Assembly (NCBI GenBank): GCA_000413015.1 | Contig: KE332515.1 | Coordinates: 1,001,232-1,065,231 of the forward strand | DNA from: Treponema socranskii subsp. paredis ATCC 35535 | Lineage (GTDB): Bacteria; Spirochaetota; Spirochaetia; Treponematales; Treponemataceae | Direction: 5' to 3' | DNA: 64,000 nucleotides | Part shown: positions 9,716-18,144 of the stretch, piece after piece | Position numbering within the stretch: the first letter of the stretch is position 1 | How the letters are laid out: every line of letters starts with the position of its first letter | Translations under genes and position numbers: made by a program | Notes under the pieces: generated by a model | The model's input: the letters and a program-made list of their open reading frames with translations, nothing else | What the model was told of the DNA's origin: nothing | Databases searched by the model: none

Positions 9716-11002
9716 ATGAATACCGTCGTCATATTAATAATTTTAATCGTACTGGTCTCGCTTATCGGATTTTTTGCGGCATCGGAAACGGCATACCTTT
9801 CCCTTTCGAAAATCAAACTGCGTGAACTCATACAGAGTAAAAAACGATATGCGAAAACCGCGCTCGCTCTCCGAAACGATATGGACAGGCTGTTGACGCT
9901 CGTGCTCGTCGGAATCAATTTTTTCAATACCTTCGCAGCCTCCCTTGCAACCGCACTCGCCGTTTCTATCGTCGGCTCAAGCGGCGTCGGCATAGCGACG
10001 ATCGTCATTACTTCCCTCGTAACGATTTTCGGAGAGATCATTCCGAAGACGGCCGCCGTTTTACATCCCGACGCGACGGCGCTGCGCTTTGCACCGATTT
10101 TACTCGCGCTTGAAAAAATATTTTTTCCGATCGTATGGTTTTTTTCGCGGATTTCGCGCGGCACATCGTTTATCGTCGGAAAATTTTGGAAGGACGACGG
10201 AGAAGACGTGACGGAAGAAGACATCAAAATGATGATCGCGGTCGCCGCGCGTGAAGGAACGCTCGAAGCGGGCGAAAGCAAAATGCTGACAAAAGTATTT
10301 CAATTCAGCGATCTGCGCGTCCACGATATCATGAAGCACCGCTCGCTCGTAAACGCAGTTTCCGCCGACAGCGATTATGCGCGCGTCGCCGATATTTTTT
10401 TAACGACAGGCTGTTCGCGCATTCCCGTTTTCGAACATACACCCGATGCGATCATCGGAGTGCTCGGATACAAATCGGTACTCTTCAGTTCCGAAAAAGA
10501 AACCAAACGGAGCGATTTTATCCGCCGGAAAATGTCGCGCGCACTCTTCGTTCCCGAAACTTTTACCGCTCTCGAAATGCTCGAAGATTTCAAAAAAGCG
10601 CATACCGATTTTGCAGTCGTACTCGACGAGCAGGGCTGTACCGCAGGTATCGTCACGACGGATGATGTGATGCGCGTCGTGTTCGGCCGCATGACCGATG
10701 AAAACCCGACGTCCGATATCGCGCCCGAATCGCGGATTGCGCTCGTCGGAAAATCGGAATACATCGTACCCGGCGATATGAAACTCGACGACGTAAATGC
10801 CGTGCTCAAACTCGATTTGGAATCGGAAGATTTCAATACGCTCGGAGGCTGGCTGCTCGAAAAGTTCGGCTATCTGCCGGCGGTAAGCGAAGCGTATATC
10901 GACGGAACGACGGCGTACATCGTAGAAGATCAAGCAAGACGCCGTATTTTATCGGTACGTATAAAAAAAGGCGCAGGCAGAATTCAAAATAGGAATCGAT
11001 AA
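9716..11002 (+). CDS. CNNM/CBS-domain membrane protein, second paralogue
   Basis: Paralogue of the preceding gene, 428 residues with the same order: DUF21 membrane domain with the FFAASETAYLSLSKIKLREL start, two CBS domains (about 205-330) and the CorC_HlyC C-terminal domain (TLGGWLLEKFGYLPA). The ATG has GGAG 9 bases upstream. The tandem pair may form hetero-oligomers in Mg2+ or related cation homeostasis, which is inference. Its 3' end overlaps the convergent omptin-like gene by 19 bases. Confidence 0.9.
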   Translation: MNTVVILIILIVLVSLIGFFAASETAYLSLSKIKLRELIQSKKRYAKTALALRNDMDRLLTLVLVGINFFNTFAASLATALAVSIVGSSGVGIATIVITSLVTIFGEIIPKTAAVLHPDATALRFAPILLALEKIFFPIVWFFSRISRGTSFIVGKFWKDDGEDVTEEDIKMMIAVAAREGTLEAGESKMLTKVFQFSDLRVHDIMKHRSLVNAVSADSDYARVADIFLTTGCSRIPVFEHTPDAIIGVLGYKSVLFSSEKETKRSDFIRRKMSRALFVPETFTALEMLEDFKKAHTDFAVVLDEQGCTAGIVTTDDVMRVVFGRMTDENPTSDIAPESRIALVGKSEYIVPGDMKLDDVNAVLKLDLESEDFNTLGGWLLEKFGYLPAVSEAYIDGTTAYIVEDQARRRILSVRIKKGAGRIQNRNR

Positions 11003-11931
11003 GTGCAGCCGATCGAAATCACCGCCGTATTGCGTGAAGCGCCACCTTCGGTATCGTCTATTTTGTACCAAGGCCCCGCTGTGCGAGGCGAATGATATGT
11101 TGCCCCCTTTATAATCCGTGTGAATGTCCATGAGATAGCAAGCGAAAGCGAAATATTTTTATTAAACATATAAGCGGCTTCGGTACCGAATCGATACACG
11201 GAAAACCATCCGTGCATAATATCGATATAATAACCTCTGCCGTGATGCCGGTCGAGCGATTGCATATACGTATAAGGCGATAGGGCGATCGAAAGAGCGA
11301 ATAAAAATTTATTAATTATGATATTAAAAAACGCACCGACAGACGTACATACTTCTTCTCTCATGTAATCGATACCTTTCGTCTTGTATTGCTTTGCGGC
11401 AGGATGATCCCACGAAACACCCGCATCTCTTCCGTCCCACGCACGGCCGTTTCGAGCTTCCATCGAAATATATACATAATCCGTTCCGATAAAAGGGCTG
11501 ATCGAAAAAAAATCGAGCGGCTTAAAAGTATATGCGATGCGGCCGCCGAACGAATATGAAGACGCGATGGCATTTTCATGTACCGAAAAAATATTTTTTA
11601 TACCGTTTTCATCCCAATCGGAATCTTTCATAGCACTCGATCGCATGGGAACGGCGCCGAAAGCGAATCCGCTGACTGCAAGCGCTTTCCATGAAACACC
11701 GACGCGACCTCCGTACTGCAAAGAAGGCTTTATATCCCAATCGAGTTCGCTGAGTTTTACATCTTCTCCCGAAGATGTGTTAATGTAAACATACTCCCCT
11801 ATCGTACCCAAACCTACCGAAAAAATCGGCATAACGGAAATACTCCAATCTTTTGCGGCAAGATTTTGCGTGATCCGTGCAAACAGAAAGGCGATAATTA
11901 ATAATTTTATTGTACGGCGATTAAACGGCAA
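10984..11931 (-). CDS. Omptin-family outer-membrane protease homologue
   Basis: Predicted outer-membrane beta-barrel of about 315 residues with a signal peptide (KLLIIAFLFARITQNLAA). It looks like the OmpT/Pla family. It contains KDSDWDE, matching the OmpT Asp83-x-Asp85 pair, and LDRHHGRG, matching Asp210-x-His212. The spacing between pairs is about 124 residues, against 127 in OmpT. KLSELDWDIKPSLQYGG resembles the KLSQLDW strand of OmpT, and the protein ends in F-L-F as barrels do. Start: the longest frame begins at 11976 inside the upstream gene; TTG 11931 is preferred since AAGG lies 9 bases before it. Substrate unknown. Confidence 0.78.
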   Translation of the reverse strand: MPFNRRTIKLLIIAFLFARITQNLAAKDWSISVMPIFSVGLGTIGEYVYINTSSGEDVKLSELDWDIKPSLQYGGRVGVSWKALAVSGFAFGAVPMRSSAMKDSDWDENGIKNIFSVHENAIASSYSFGGRIAYTFKPLDFFSISPFIGTDYVYISMEARNGRAWDGRDAGVSWDHPAAKQYKTKGIDYMREEVCTSVGAFFNIIINKFLFALSIALSPYTYMQSLDRHHGRGYYIDIMHGWFSVYRFGTEAAYMFNKNISLSLAISWTFTRIIKGATYHSPRTAGPWYKIDDTEGGASRNTAVISIGCTYRFLF

Positions 11932-12670
11932 GAGGATCGACCTTATACAATTTTGCAAGCTGTTTGCGCGTTGCATCCATATCTTTCGGATAGGGTGCGC
12001 AAAACGTCATGCGTTCGTCCGTTGCCGGATGCGCAATTGTTAATTTGTACGCGTGGAGCGCGAGACGGGCCAAAAGCGGCCGCTCTTCAAAGGCATCGCC
12101 GTTCCATTTTTTTTTGAAATCGCTCAGGCGTACCGGCTTTCGGTTGCCTCCGTACAGCGGATCGCAGACGATGTATAATCCGTGTGCCGCCAAATGCGCT
12201 CGGATCTGATGCGTGCGCCCCGTTTTCGGAACAGCTTCAATCCATGAGTATTGACCGCAGACGCCGATAAGACGAAAATCGGTAACGGAATATTTACCGC
12301 TTTTTTTATTTACGACGGTGCGATGCTTTGTGTCTCCGTCGGGAAGAAGCGCTTCGTCGGCGTGCAACGTTTCCCACAACGGCCGTCCGTACACGAGGCA
12401 GTGATAGATTTTTTCAACTTCTCTGTGTTCGAACTGAAGCGAAAGAGAACGGTGCGCTTTTTCATTGCGCGCATACGCAATCGCGCCCGACGTATCTTTG
12501 TCGATGCGGTGTACGGCGAAAAGCTTTCCGAATTCGCCTTCCGCTTCGATATCGAGCCGCGGAGCCGTTTCATCGTACCTGTCCGCAGCGATGAGCAGGC
12601 CGCTTTTTTTATTCAGCACGACGATATCCTCGTCCGCATAGAGCACCGTATAAGGCGGTATTGCTTTCAT
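11921..12670 (-). CDS. RluA-family pseudouridine synthase
   Basis: Isomerises uridine to pseudouridine in rRNA or tRNA. The 249-residue protein has no S4 domain and carries the diagnostic HRIDKDTSGAIAYARN motif with catalytic Asp near residue 73, followed by KTGRTHQIRAHLAAHGLYIVCDPLYGG. The ATG at 12670 is favoured over the frame start at 12718: a TATACT box ends 7 bases before it, implying a leaderless message, and it matches family N-termini. The stop overlaps the presumed start of the omptin-like gene by 11 bases, so translation may be coupled. The exact target base is not deducible. Confidence 0.9.
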   Translation of the reverse strand: MKAIPPYTVLYADEDIVVLNKKSGLLIAADRYDETAPRLDIEAEGEFGKLFAVHRIDKDTSGAIAYARNEKAHRSLSLQFEHREVEKIYHCLVYGRPLWETLHADEALLPDGDTKHRTVVNKKSGKYSVTDFRLIGVCGQYSWIEAVPKTGRTHQIRAHLAAHGLYIVCDPLYGGNRKPVRLSDFKKKWNGDAFEERPLLARLALHAYKLTIAHPATDERMTFCAPYPKDMDATRKQLAKLYKVDPLAV

Positions 12671-12808
12671 AAAAAACAGTATAACAGAATACCCGCGTGT
12701 ATGAAAGGAGGGTTGCAAACGATATGTCTACTTACCGCACCGCCGGAAGTACAAGCGGCAGCCGCGCTTGCATTCCCTTCGTTTTTCAGCTATGATGGCT
12801 TTACCGAC

Positions 12809-12879
12809 GCGGCTGTAATATAGCGGTAGTATACGAGCTTCCCAAGCTTGGTGTAGGGGTTCAACTCCCCCCAGCCGCT
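12809..12879 (+). tRNA. tRNA-Gly(CCC)
   Basis: A 71-base cloverleaf. The acceptor stem GCGGCTG pairs with CAGCCGC, with discriminator T at 12879. A D-arm with AGCGGTAG follows. The anticodon arm CGAGC-TTCCCAA-GCTTG gives anticodon CCC, and the T-arm contains GGGG-TTCAACT-CCCC. The 3' CCA is not encoded. It is read on the plus strand between the pseudouridine synthase and the porin-like gene. Confidence 0.93.
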
Positions 12880-13040
12880 AAACGTTAAATTTATAAATCA
12901 GTTGTCGTTATTATTGTAACGTATTATTACAGAATAATTGGGAGTTGAACCGCGGAGCGCGCGCCGAGCAGGTGCGAGGAAGAGCTTGTAAATCCGAGCA
13001 ATGCGCAGGGTTTACAAGCGTGTTGATAAAAGAAAGACAC
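12880..13040. other. Non-coding stretch after tRNA-Gly with a 12-bp hairpin
   Basis: No gene seen. It holds a GC-rich patch at about 12945-12980 and an inverted repeat, GCTTGTAAATCC at 12984-12995 with GGGTTTACAAGC at 13008-13019 (one mismatch). There is no clear T-run, so it is not confidently a terminator. Confidence 0.35.
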
Positions 13041-13069
13041 TTGCCGATATATACACCATATTGTATTAT
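13041..13069 (+). promoter_or_regulatory. Sigma-70-like promoter of the porin-like gene
   Basis: TTGCCG at 13041-13046, a 17-base spacer and TATTAT at 13064-13069. The ATG at 13078 is only 8 bases after the -10 box, with no Shine-Dalgarno sequence, so the message should be leaderless or nearly so. Confidence 0.5.
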
Positions 13070-13077
13070 CCATAGTT

Positions 13078-13896
13078 ATGAAAAAGATAAAATTACTATA
13101 TATACTCATACTGGGTTTTTCGTTTTTTCCGGCTGCGGCATTTCAAGGCGGACCGTTACTTTATCTTCACGCCGGTTTCGGAGGCTCCTTATCGCTTCCG
13201 AGTATTTCCGATGCGAGTCTAAAGCAATTCAATAAAGATGCCGTAAAAATGACAGGCATGACAAGCAGTTTGCTTATAGGCGGCGAAGTTGAAGGCGGTT
13301 ACGTTTTCGATTCGAACCGTTTTTTCGGACTTTCGAAAGGACATCCGTTCAGCGCACTCGGCGTCTTCGCATATATAGGCATGGGACAAGGGAACACTTC
13401 GCAAAAAGTATCGGCAGTCATATCCGGAAACACGTTCGATACTTTTATGATCGTCGATTTTACGCCGGTCGTCAATTTCGGCGTAATTGCAAAAGCATAT
13501 TTTTTCCATAACAGACTCGCACTCGGAGCTTCCCTCGGAGGCCGCATCATAACCGATTTCAGTCCGGATTATCTGGTATATTCTACGGATTCGAATATTA
13601 TAAAAACCGAAGTCGGACAGATCATCGTCACCGAAGATATGATGAAAAAGATGAATCCGTTTATGTTTTCCGCCGCAACCGTAATCGAATACAGTATTTC
13701 GCTCATGGAAACAACGGATATCGTGTTCGGCTGGCACACGAAATTCAATCTCTATCAGCCGAAATATCTGACCGCGCCGCCTTCGCTCGCAAAACTCGCC
13801 CGGGACAACGGCGGCGATATTTCACAGCCGTTTCCGGATTATTGGCTCAATTCGCTCGACTTCGGCGTAAAACTCGGCTTTGCATTTAAATTATAA
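13078..13896 (+). CDS. Putative outer-membrane beta-barrel protein
   Basis: A 272-residue exported protein with a clear signal peptide (MKKIKLLYILILGFSFFPAAAF). The mature part is rich in alternating aromatic and glycine residues, and ends GVKLGFAFKL, consistent with a beta-barrel like other treponemal porin-like proteins. No named family is recognised. It lies 17 bases upstream of a large lipoprotein gene, so the two are probably one transcription unit and may act together at the cell surface, which is inference. An unrelated but similarly built protein is at 57706-58356. Confidence 0.7.
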   Translation: MKKIKLLYILILGFSFFPAAAFQGGPLLYLHAGFGGSLSLPSISDASLKQFNKDAVKMTGMTSSLLIGGEVEGGYVFDSNRFFGLSKGHPFSALGVFAYIGMGQGNTSQKVSAVISGNTFDTFMIVDFTPVVNFGVIAKAYFFHNRLALGASLGGRIITDFSPDYLVYSTDSNIIKTEVGQIIVTEDMMKKMNPFMFSAATVIEYSISLMETTDIVFGWHTKFNLYQPKYLTAPPSLAKLARDNGGDISQPFPDYWLNSLDFGVKLGFAFKL

Positions 13897-13913
13897 TATT
13901 TATCGGAGTGTTT

Positions 13914-16511
13914 ATGAAATCCATCAAAGTATACAAATTGGGTGCGGCGCTTGTCTTCGCCTGCTTGGTAATTACATCCTGCCCCTCACCTTTTTTGCAA
14001 AGCTATTATATACAACAGCAAAACCGATCCGCAGGAAATGAGACCGGAAACGAACAGGAAGATCCGGGAAACGGCGATACGCCTATTCCATCGGAGCCGG
14101 AGCCGCTTGAACCGGGAAAGATCAGTATGTTTTCGGTTATCCTGCCGGACGGTAAAATTGCAGAACCGAATAACGATACGACCGTTCACGATCAATTGGC
14201 GGGAAAGTTGAATGTATCGGACGGCTTTCCGTTCGATACGTTTCCGACAGCGAAATTCGCAGATTGGAAAATCAGCAGTAATTTTTCGGCAAGCAATGTG
14301 CCCGAACCGAAATACAGCGGTACCGTAACGTGGGAAAGCGCCCCCGAAAACAAAAACCCCGAACGTGAAAAATACGGCGGTAACGAAAGCGCTTCCGCAG
14401 GCGGAAACACCATATCTTATATGACGTATTACCGTTATTGCGGTAAAAATCCGTTTAATCTCTATACATCCGAAACATACGACGTATACGGAGAAGACGG
14501 CAAACCGACCGGTCAAAAAGAAGCGCTTATGAAACGCTTCATATTTTATCGCTTTACAGGAAAAGGCGGCGGAGTCGTCGGCTTGGATAATTATCTTGTT
14601 GCCGTCGATACGTATACGAAATTGGTATTTGCGTTTGCAAAACCCATTGGATTTACAAGCGTATTCGGCAATCAAGTACCGACAAAGTGGGCTTCAGTCG
14701 ATACTCACTCTACAGGTCCCGGCGGGAAAAAATACCGCTTCTATCAATACGACCCTGCCGGTTATGTAAGCGAAGACGGCGCATTTCACATGAGTACCGC
14801 ATACAAAAATAATTTATCAAGCGGCAACTATGACCCCGTTTATACCGGAAAATCTCCCTATATCGGCTATGTGGGCAACGCTTCGGGAGAAAATAACGGT
14901 TATGTTATAAGCGGAACGCTGACGGTAAAAGCACAATACCTGAAAAACATTTCGGTAACGGATGCATGGGGCGATCACGGCAATGCGGACGGAACCGATT
15001 GGCCGGAATTCATTTACGGCATACGCTCCCGCTCGTATGAGGGAACGGCCGTTCCGCAATGGAATGTGTTGTCTTCATATAGGGCAAACGAGCAAAAGAT
15101 TATGCCAAATAAAGCGAAACACATAAAAATCGGCACCAAGTTGCCTCTCGGCGGCAGCAAAGAATATAAATTTGAAGGATCAAAGGCTGCGCGCACATTG
15201 GAGCTTGATGCCCGAATCATCGAAATAGACATCACCAAAGGTTCAAACGATGTAATTACCGAATATGAAGAGCCGATTGTCTATTTAAAATACGATAGCT
15301 TCAGTCAATCGTGGAAACCTTCCGGAACAAACGGCCCGTCGCCTAACGGACCTGTCGGCTATGATAAGAATTTCGAACTTGCGGTAGGACAGACTAAGAA
15401 CTTTGTGATTACGCTGAGAGCACCCGAAGGCGAGCAAATGCAGCTGTGTTACGAACTGTCTTGGAGCACTTCAGGAGGGTCTTCCGAAAAGCCCGTATTC
15501 GGCGTTCGACTACAAAAAAACGATGAGGATACTCAATATCATTTCAGCGGAGATAACGGGGCTTATACGATCGAATATATCGATACAAGCGATGAATCGG
15601 CTCCGGAAGCAAAAACCGTTTCGTTTGCACTCAATGTTTTTAATTTAAAACCCGGTATTCCTCTTAAAGCGATATACAAAGCGGACAATGCCGATTTTCC
15701 GGTAAATCCAGTCTTTAAAGCAGGCGATACCGTGCTTACGGAACCCGTATTTACAACCGAAGACTCCGTCATAGATGTTTCGCTGACGCTACCGTCGAAA
15801 GTCGGATTTGAGCAAACCGGCAAAATCGTATTTTCGTTCAAAGATGAAAATGCCGCTTACGATATGCCGAATTCTCCCGATAAAATCGAAGTAACCGTTA
15901 TACGGCGCGCTTATAAAATCATTCCTGCGGCTCAATTATCGATATCGCATCCCAGACTTAAAAATATTTCGATTTGGGATCTCGGAGCAGATGGACCGAA
16001 AGGCGGATATAAAGAAGCGGAGTTTTCGTATGAATTGAAAACTCAGTATAACGGCGAAACGTGGAAGACCTTTTCGACGAACAACGGAGGAAAAAAATCC
16101 ATTGCTTGGGAGGAAACAGGAGATTTGGGCGGAGCCTCGGATTATACGGTGGCAAAGCCGCACAACGGAACGCATACCGTTCTCTTCAGTGCCGAAATAT
16201 GGGAAAAAGACTCTACCGGCTCATCCGATGTGATTGTCAAACACGAAAAACCCGTTATACGGCTCGGCTATGATCCGCTGACGGATTCGTGGAAAGCGGA
16301 TGTAACATTGCCCGCATATTTTGAAGACAGTGCCGGTAAGTGGGAAGTAAAATCCGTAACTATGGACGAACTGAAGCGCGGAGAAAAAAAGACATTGACG
16401 ATCGCGATTTCAGCTTATATATGGGATACGATATGGCCTATTTTTTTAGAAGGATGGAAAACAGCCGGTTGGGGCGACATGGAACTCTCCTTCGACGTCG
16501 AGTGGAAGTAA
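13914..16511 (+). CDS. Large secreted lipoprotein with internal duplication
   Basis: An 865-residue lipoprotein. The signal peptide ends in the lipobox VITSC, followed by a Pro/Glu/Asn-rich linker typical of surface lipoproteins. Start at ATG 13914 is chosen because GGAG is 5 bases upstream; an in-frame GTG at 13908 overlaps that site. Two segments are similar: around 430-480 (EEPIVYLKYDSFSQSWKPS) and around 770-810 (EKPVIRLGYDPLTDSWKAD), indicating a duplicated beta-rich domain. No enzymatic motif is visible. It is paired with the upstream porin-like gene. Function unknown; an adhesin or ligand-binding role is only a guess. Confidence 0.75.
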   Translation: MKSIKVYKLGAALVFACLVITSCPSPFLQSYYIQQQNRSAGNETGNEQEDPGNGDTPIPSEPEPLEPGKISMFSVILPDGKIAEPNNDTTVHDQLAGKLNVSDGFPFDTFPTAKFADWKISSNFSASNVPEPKYSGTVTWESAPENKNPEREKYGGNESASAGGNTISYMTYYRYCGKNPFNLYTSETYDVYGEDGKPTGQKEALMKRFIFYRFTGKGGGVVGLDNYLVAVDTYTKLVFAFAKPIGFTSVFGNQVPTKWASVDTHSTGPGGKKYRFYQYDPAGYVSEDGAFHMSTAYKNNLSSGNYDPVYTGKSPYIGYVGNASGENNGYVISGTLTVKAQYLKNISVTDAWGDHGNADGTDWPEFIYGIRSRSYEGTAVPQWNVLSSYRANEQKIMPNKAKHIKIGTKLPLGGSKEYKFEGSKAARTLELDARIIEIDITKGSNDVITEYEEPIVYLKYDSFSQSWKPSGTNGPSPNGPVGYDKNFELAVGQTKNFVITLRAPEGEQMQLCYELSWSTSGGSSEKPVFGVRLQKNDEDTQYHFSGDNGAYTIEYIDTSDESAPEAKTVSFALNVFNLKPGIPLKAIYKADNADFPVNPVFKAGDTVLTEPVFTTEDSVIDVSLTLPSKVGFEQTGKIVFSFKDENAAYDMPNSPDKIEVTVIRRAYKIIPAAQLSISHPRLKNISIWDLGADGPKGGYKEAEFSYELKTQYNGETWKTFSTNNGGKKSIAWEETGDLGGASDYTVAKPHNGTHTVLFSAEIWEKDSTGSSDVIVKHEKPVIRLGYDPLTDSWKADVTLPAYFEDSAGKWEVKSVTMDELKRGEKKTLTIAISAYIWDTIWPIFLEGWKTAGWGDMELSFDVEWK

Positions 16512-16554
16512 ACACCGATCGTTGAAGTTTTAATCCGTTACGATTACAAAAAGG

Positions 16555-16586
16555 GTCTTTCCAAAAACTTCAGTTTTTGGAAAGAC
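16555..16586. terminator. Strong hairpin between convergent genes
   Basis: GTCTTTCCAAAAACT at 16555-16569 pairs perfectly with AGTTTTTGGAAAGAC at 16572-16586, a 15-bp stem with a tiny loop. It lies between the lipoprotein gene and convergent gpmA. It lacks a clean T-run, so it may stop transcription or protect 3' ends. Confidence 0.45.
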
Positions 16587-16612
16587 GCGGAAGCGGAACC
16601 CTGAAAGACGCG

Positions 16613-16636
16613 TCCCGCCGCACGAGTGCGGCGGGA
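16613..16636. terminator. Second GC-rich hairpin between convergent genes
   Basis: TCCCGCCGCA at 16613-16622 pairs with TGCGGCGGGA at 16627-16636 around a CGAG loop. It is the second of two stem-loops in the 260-base gap between the lipoprotein gene and gpmA. It is probably part of a bidirectional transcription stop. Confidence 0.4.
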
Positions 16637-16770
16637 GACGCCCGTATTATTAATTTTGAGTTTTACGCGCAAGCGGATGATACCGCGGCCGACACGACTC
16701 AAAACCCGCTCTGGTTTATGAAACTTTCCGCACTTCAGCTTTGAGAAGTTTCCGCAATCGTAATGTGCGA

Positions 16771-17517
16771 TTATTTCTTTTTGCCCTGATTCGCGACGCC
16801 CGCCATTTTTTCGGCAATCGCTTTTTCGTCGCCGAGGTATTTTTTTCCGATCACTTTGAAGTTGTCGTCGAATTCGTATACGAGGGGAACGCCGGTCGGG
16901 ATGTTCACTTCCAAAATCTCTTCTTTTGTCAGATTTTCAAAATATTTTACGAGGGCGCGAAGCGAATTGCCGTGCGCAACGATGAGCACGCGCTCGCCTT
17001 TTTGCATGCGCGGTTTGATTTCGCTTTCAAAATAAGGAACGGCGCGTTCGATTGTCGTCGCAAGGCTTTCGGTCAAGGGCAGCACCGATTTGTCTTTTAC
17101 CGTGCGGTACGCTTCCTGCAAGCGGGGACTGCGCTTGTCGTCTTCCGTCAAAGCCGGCGGCGTTACGTCGAAAGAGCGGCGCCAGATTTTTACCTGATCT
17201 TCGCCGTATTTTTCCGCGGTTTCGGCTTTGTTCATTCCCTGCAGTGCGCCGTAGTGCCGTTCGTTCAGCTTCCACGTTTTTATGACGGGCAGCCATTCGC
17301 GGTCCATCGAAGAAAGCGCAAAGTTCAGCGTATGTATCGCGCGCTTTAAAAACGACGTGTAGCAAATGTCGAAATCGAAGCCTTCTTTTTTCAATGTGAT
17401 TCCGGCTTGTTTCGCTTCTTCCTGTCCCTTTTCGGACAATTCCACATCCGTCCAGCCGGTAAAAAGGTTCAATTTGTTCCATTCGCTTTCACCGTGCCGG
17501 ATAAGTACCAATTTCAT
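16771..17517 (-). CDS. gpmA: 2,3-bisphosphoglycerate-dependent phosphoglycerate mutase
   Basis: Glycolytic enzyme interconverting 3- and 2-phosphoglycerate. The 248-residue length and motifs fit Gpm[11 protein letters not shown] with the phosphorylated His near residue 9, [13 protein letters not shown], the ERHYGALQG segment, and the second His in [14 protein letters not shown]. The start at 17517 has AGGAG 6 bases upstream; the frame-extended TTG at 17523 abuts the same site and is unlikely. A structured repeat sits directly upstream and appears to have duplicated the start region. Confidence 0.96.
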   Translation of the reverse strand: MKLVLIRHGESEWNKLNLFTGWTDVELSEKGQEEAKQAGITLKKEGFDFDICYTSFLKRAIHTLNFALSSMDREWLPVIKTWKLNERHYGALQGMNKAETAEKYGEDQVKIWRRSFDVTPPALTEDDKRSPRLQEAYRTVKDKSVLPLTESLATTIERAVPYFESEIKPRMQKGERVLIVAHGNSLRALVKYFENLTKEEILEVNIPTGVPLVYEFDDNFKVIGKKYLGDEKAIAEKMAGVANQGKKK

Positions 17518-17535
17518 ATACAACTCCTATAAAAA

Positions 17536-17705
17536 AATTTTGCAGGAAGTTTGAACTTCCGAAAAAGTTTTTAGCCATACGCGTGTCTCGCAACGAGCGC
17601 GTAAGCGCGAAGTTTCGAGCGGCGCACACGCTCAATAGTCGAGTTTACAACGCAAACTCGAGATAAAAAGTGCCGCCGCTATTTTAGGCGGCGCTTTTTA
17701 TACAA
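17536..17705 (-). repeat. Structured dispersed repeat, copy A (MITE-like)
   Basis: About 170 bases of successive hairpins between gpmA and copA. On the plus strand these are a TTTTGCAGGAAGT...ACTTCCGAAAAAGT palindrome (17537-17572), a GC-rich middle, the CGAGTTTACAACGCAAACTCG stem-loop near 17640-17660, and an AAAAAG...CTTTTT hairpin. The same ordered parts, inverted, form the insertion at 57169-57306. A near-duplicate of the gpmA leader (TATACAACTC then an A-run) occurs on both sides, at about 17517-17537 and 17699-17720. The rest of the 17520-17930 gap holds no gene. Confidence 0.6.
17665..17698 (-). terminator. Intrinsic terminator-like hairpin downstream of copA
   Basis: AAAAAG and GCCGCC pair with GGCGGC and CTTTTT around a 9-base loop. 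On the minus strand the stem ends in a T-run. It is part of the dispersed repeat and could stop transcripts arriving from copA, about 240 bases upstream. Confidence 0.5.
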
Positions 17706-17934
17706 CTCTCATAAAAAAAATCAATCTTGCACACACCTGCGCGACGAGCGTAAAATTCAAGCGGCGCACGACTTTACGCTATCATAGCGCATTGCGCCGT
17801 GTCGGGCAACCGGAGCGTATACGTTTTTTAGAAAATATATTTTCCGAGACAATACCCTGCCCCATTTTACCGCGCGTCCGCACCGATGAGAGCATATCGC
17901 CGACGATCGCAGTTCAATGCCGATCGCCTGTTCA

Positions 17935-18144
17935 TCAGCGGACGCCGAGCGGCGTATAGCCTGCTTCGCTTACTGCATAGGAAAGCGTTTTTTCATCCAC
18001 ATCTTTTGAAAGCGTAACGACCGCGTTTTTATCTTTTAAACTTACGTCCGCTTTCGTCACGCCGTCGATCGACGAAAGCGCTTTTTCGACGTGCTTCCGG
18101 CAGTGGTCGCACATCATTCCGTCGATTGTAATCGTCTTTGTCAT
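17935..18144 (-). CDS. Possible CopZ-like chaperone from an internal start in copA
   Basis: Within copA, in the same frame, an ATG at 18144 is preceded by GGAGG (18157-18153) with an 8-base gap, a near-ideal ribosome binding site. Translation from it would give a 69-residue metallochaperone beginning [15 protein letters not shown] and ending with the CopA stop. This is the size and shape of a free CopZ. Escherichia coli makes a soluble chaperone from copA by frameshifting; here an internal start could do the same job. That this product exists is inference; the site itself is seen directly. Confidence 0.5.
   Translation of the reverse strand: MTKTITIDGMMCDHCRKHVEKALSSIDGVTKADVSLKDKNAVVTLSKDVDEKTLSYAVSEAGYTPLGVR

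Noticed and set aside
12945-13019. Small RNA after tRNA-Gly
   Set aside because: Only one imperfect 12-bp hairpin, with no promoter or T-run to define a transcript.
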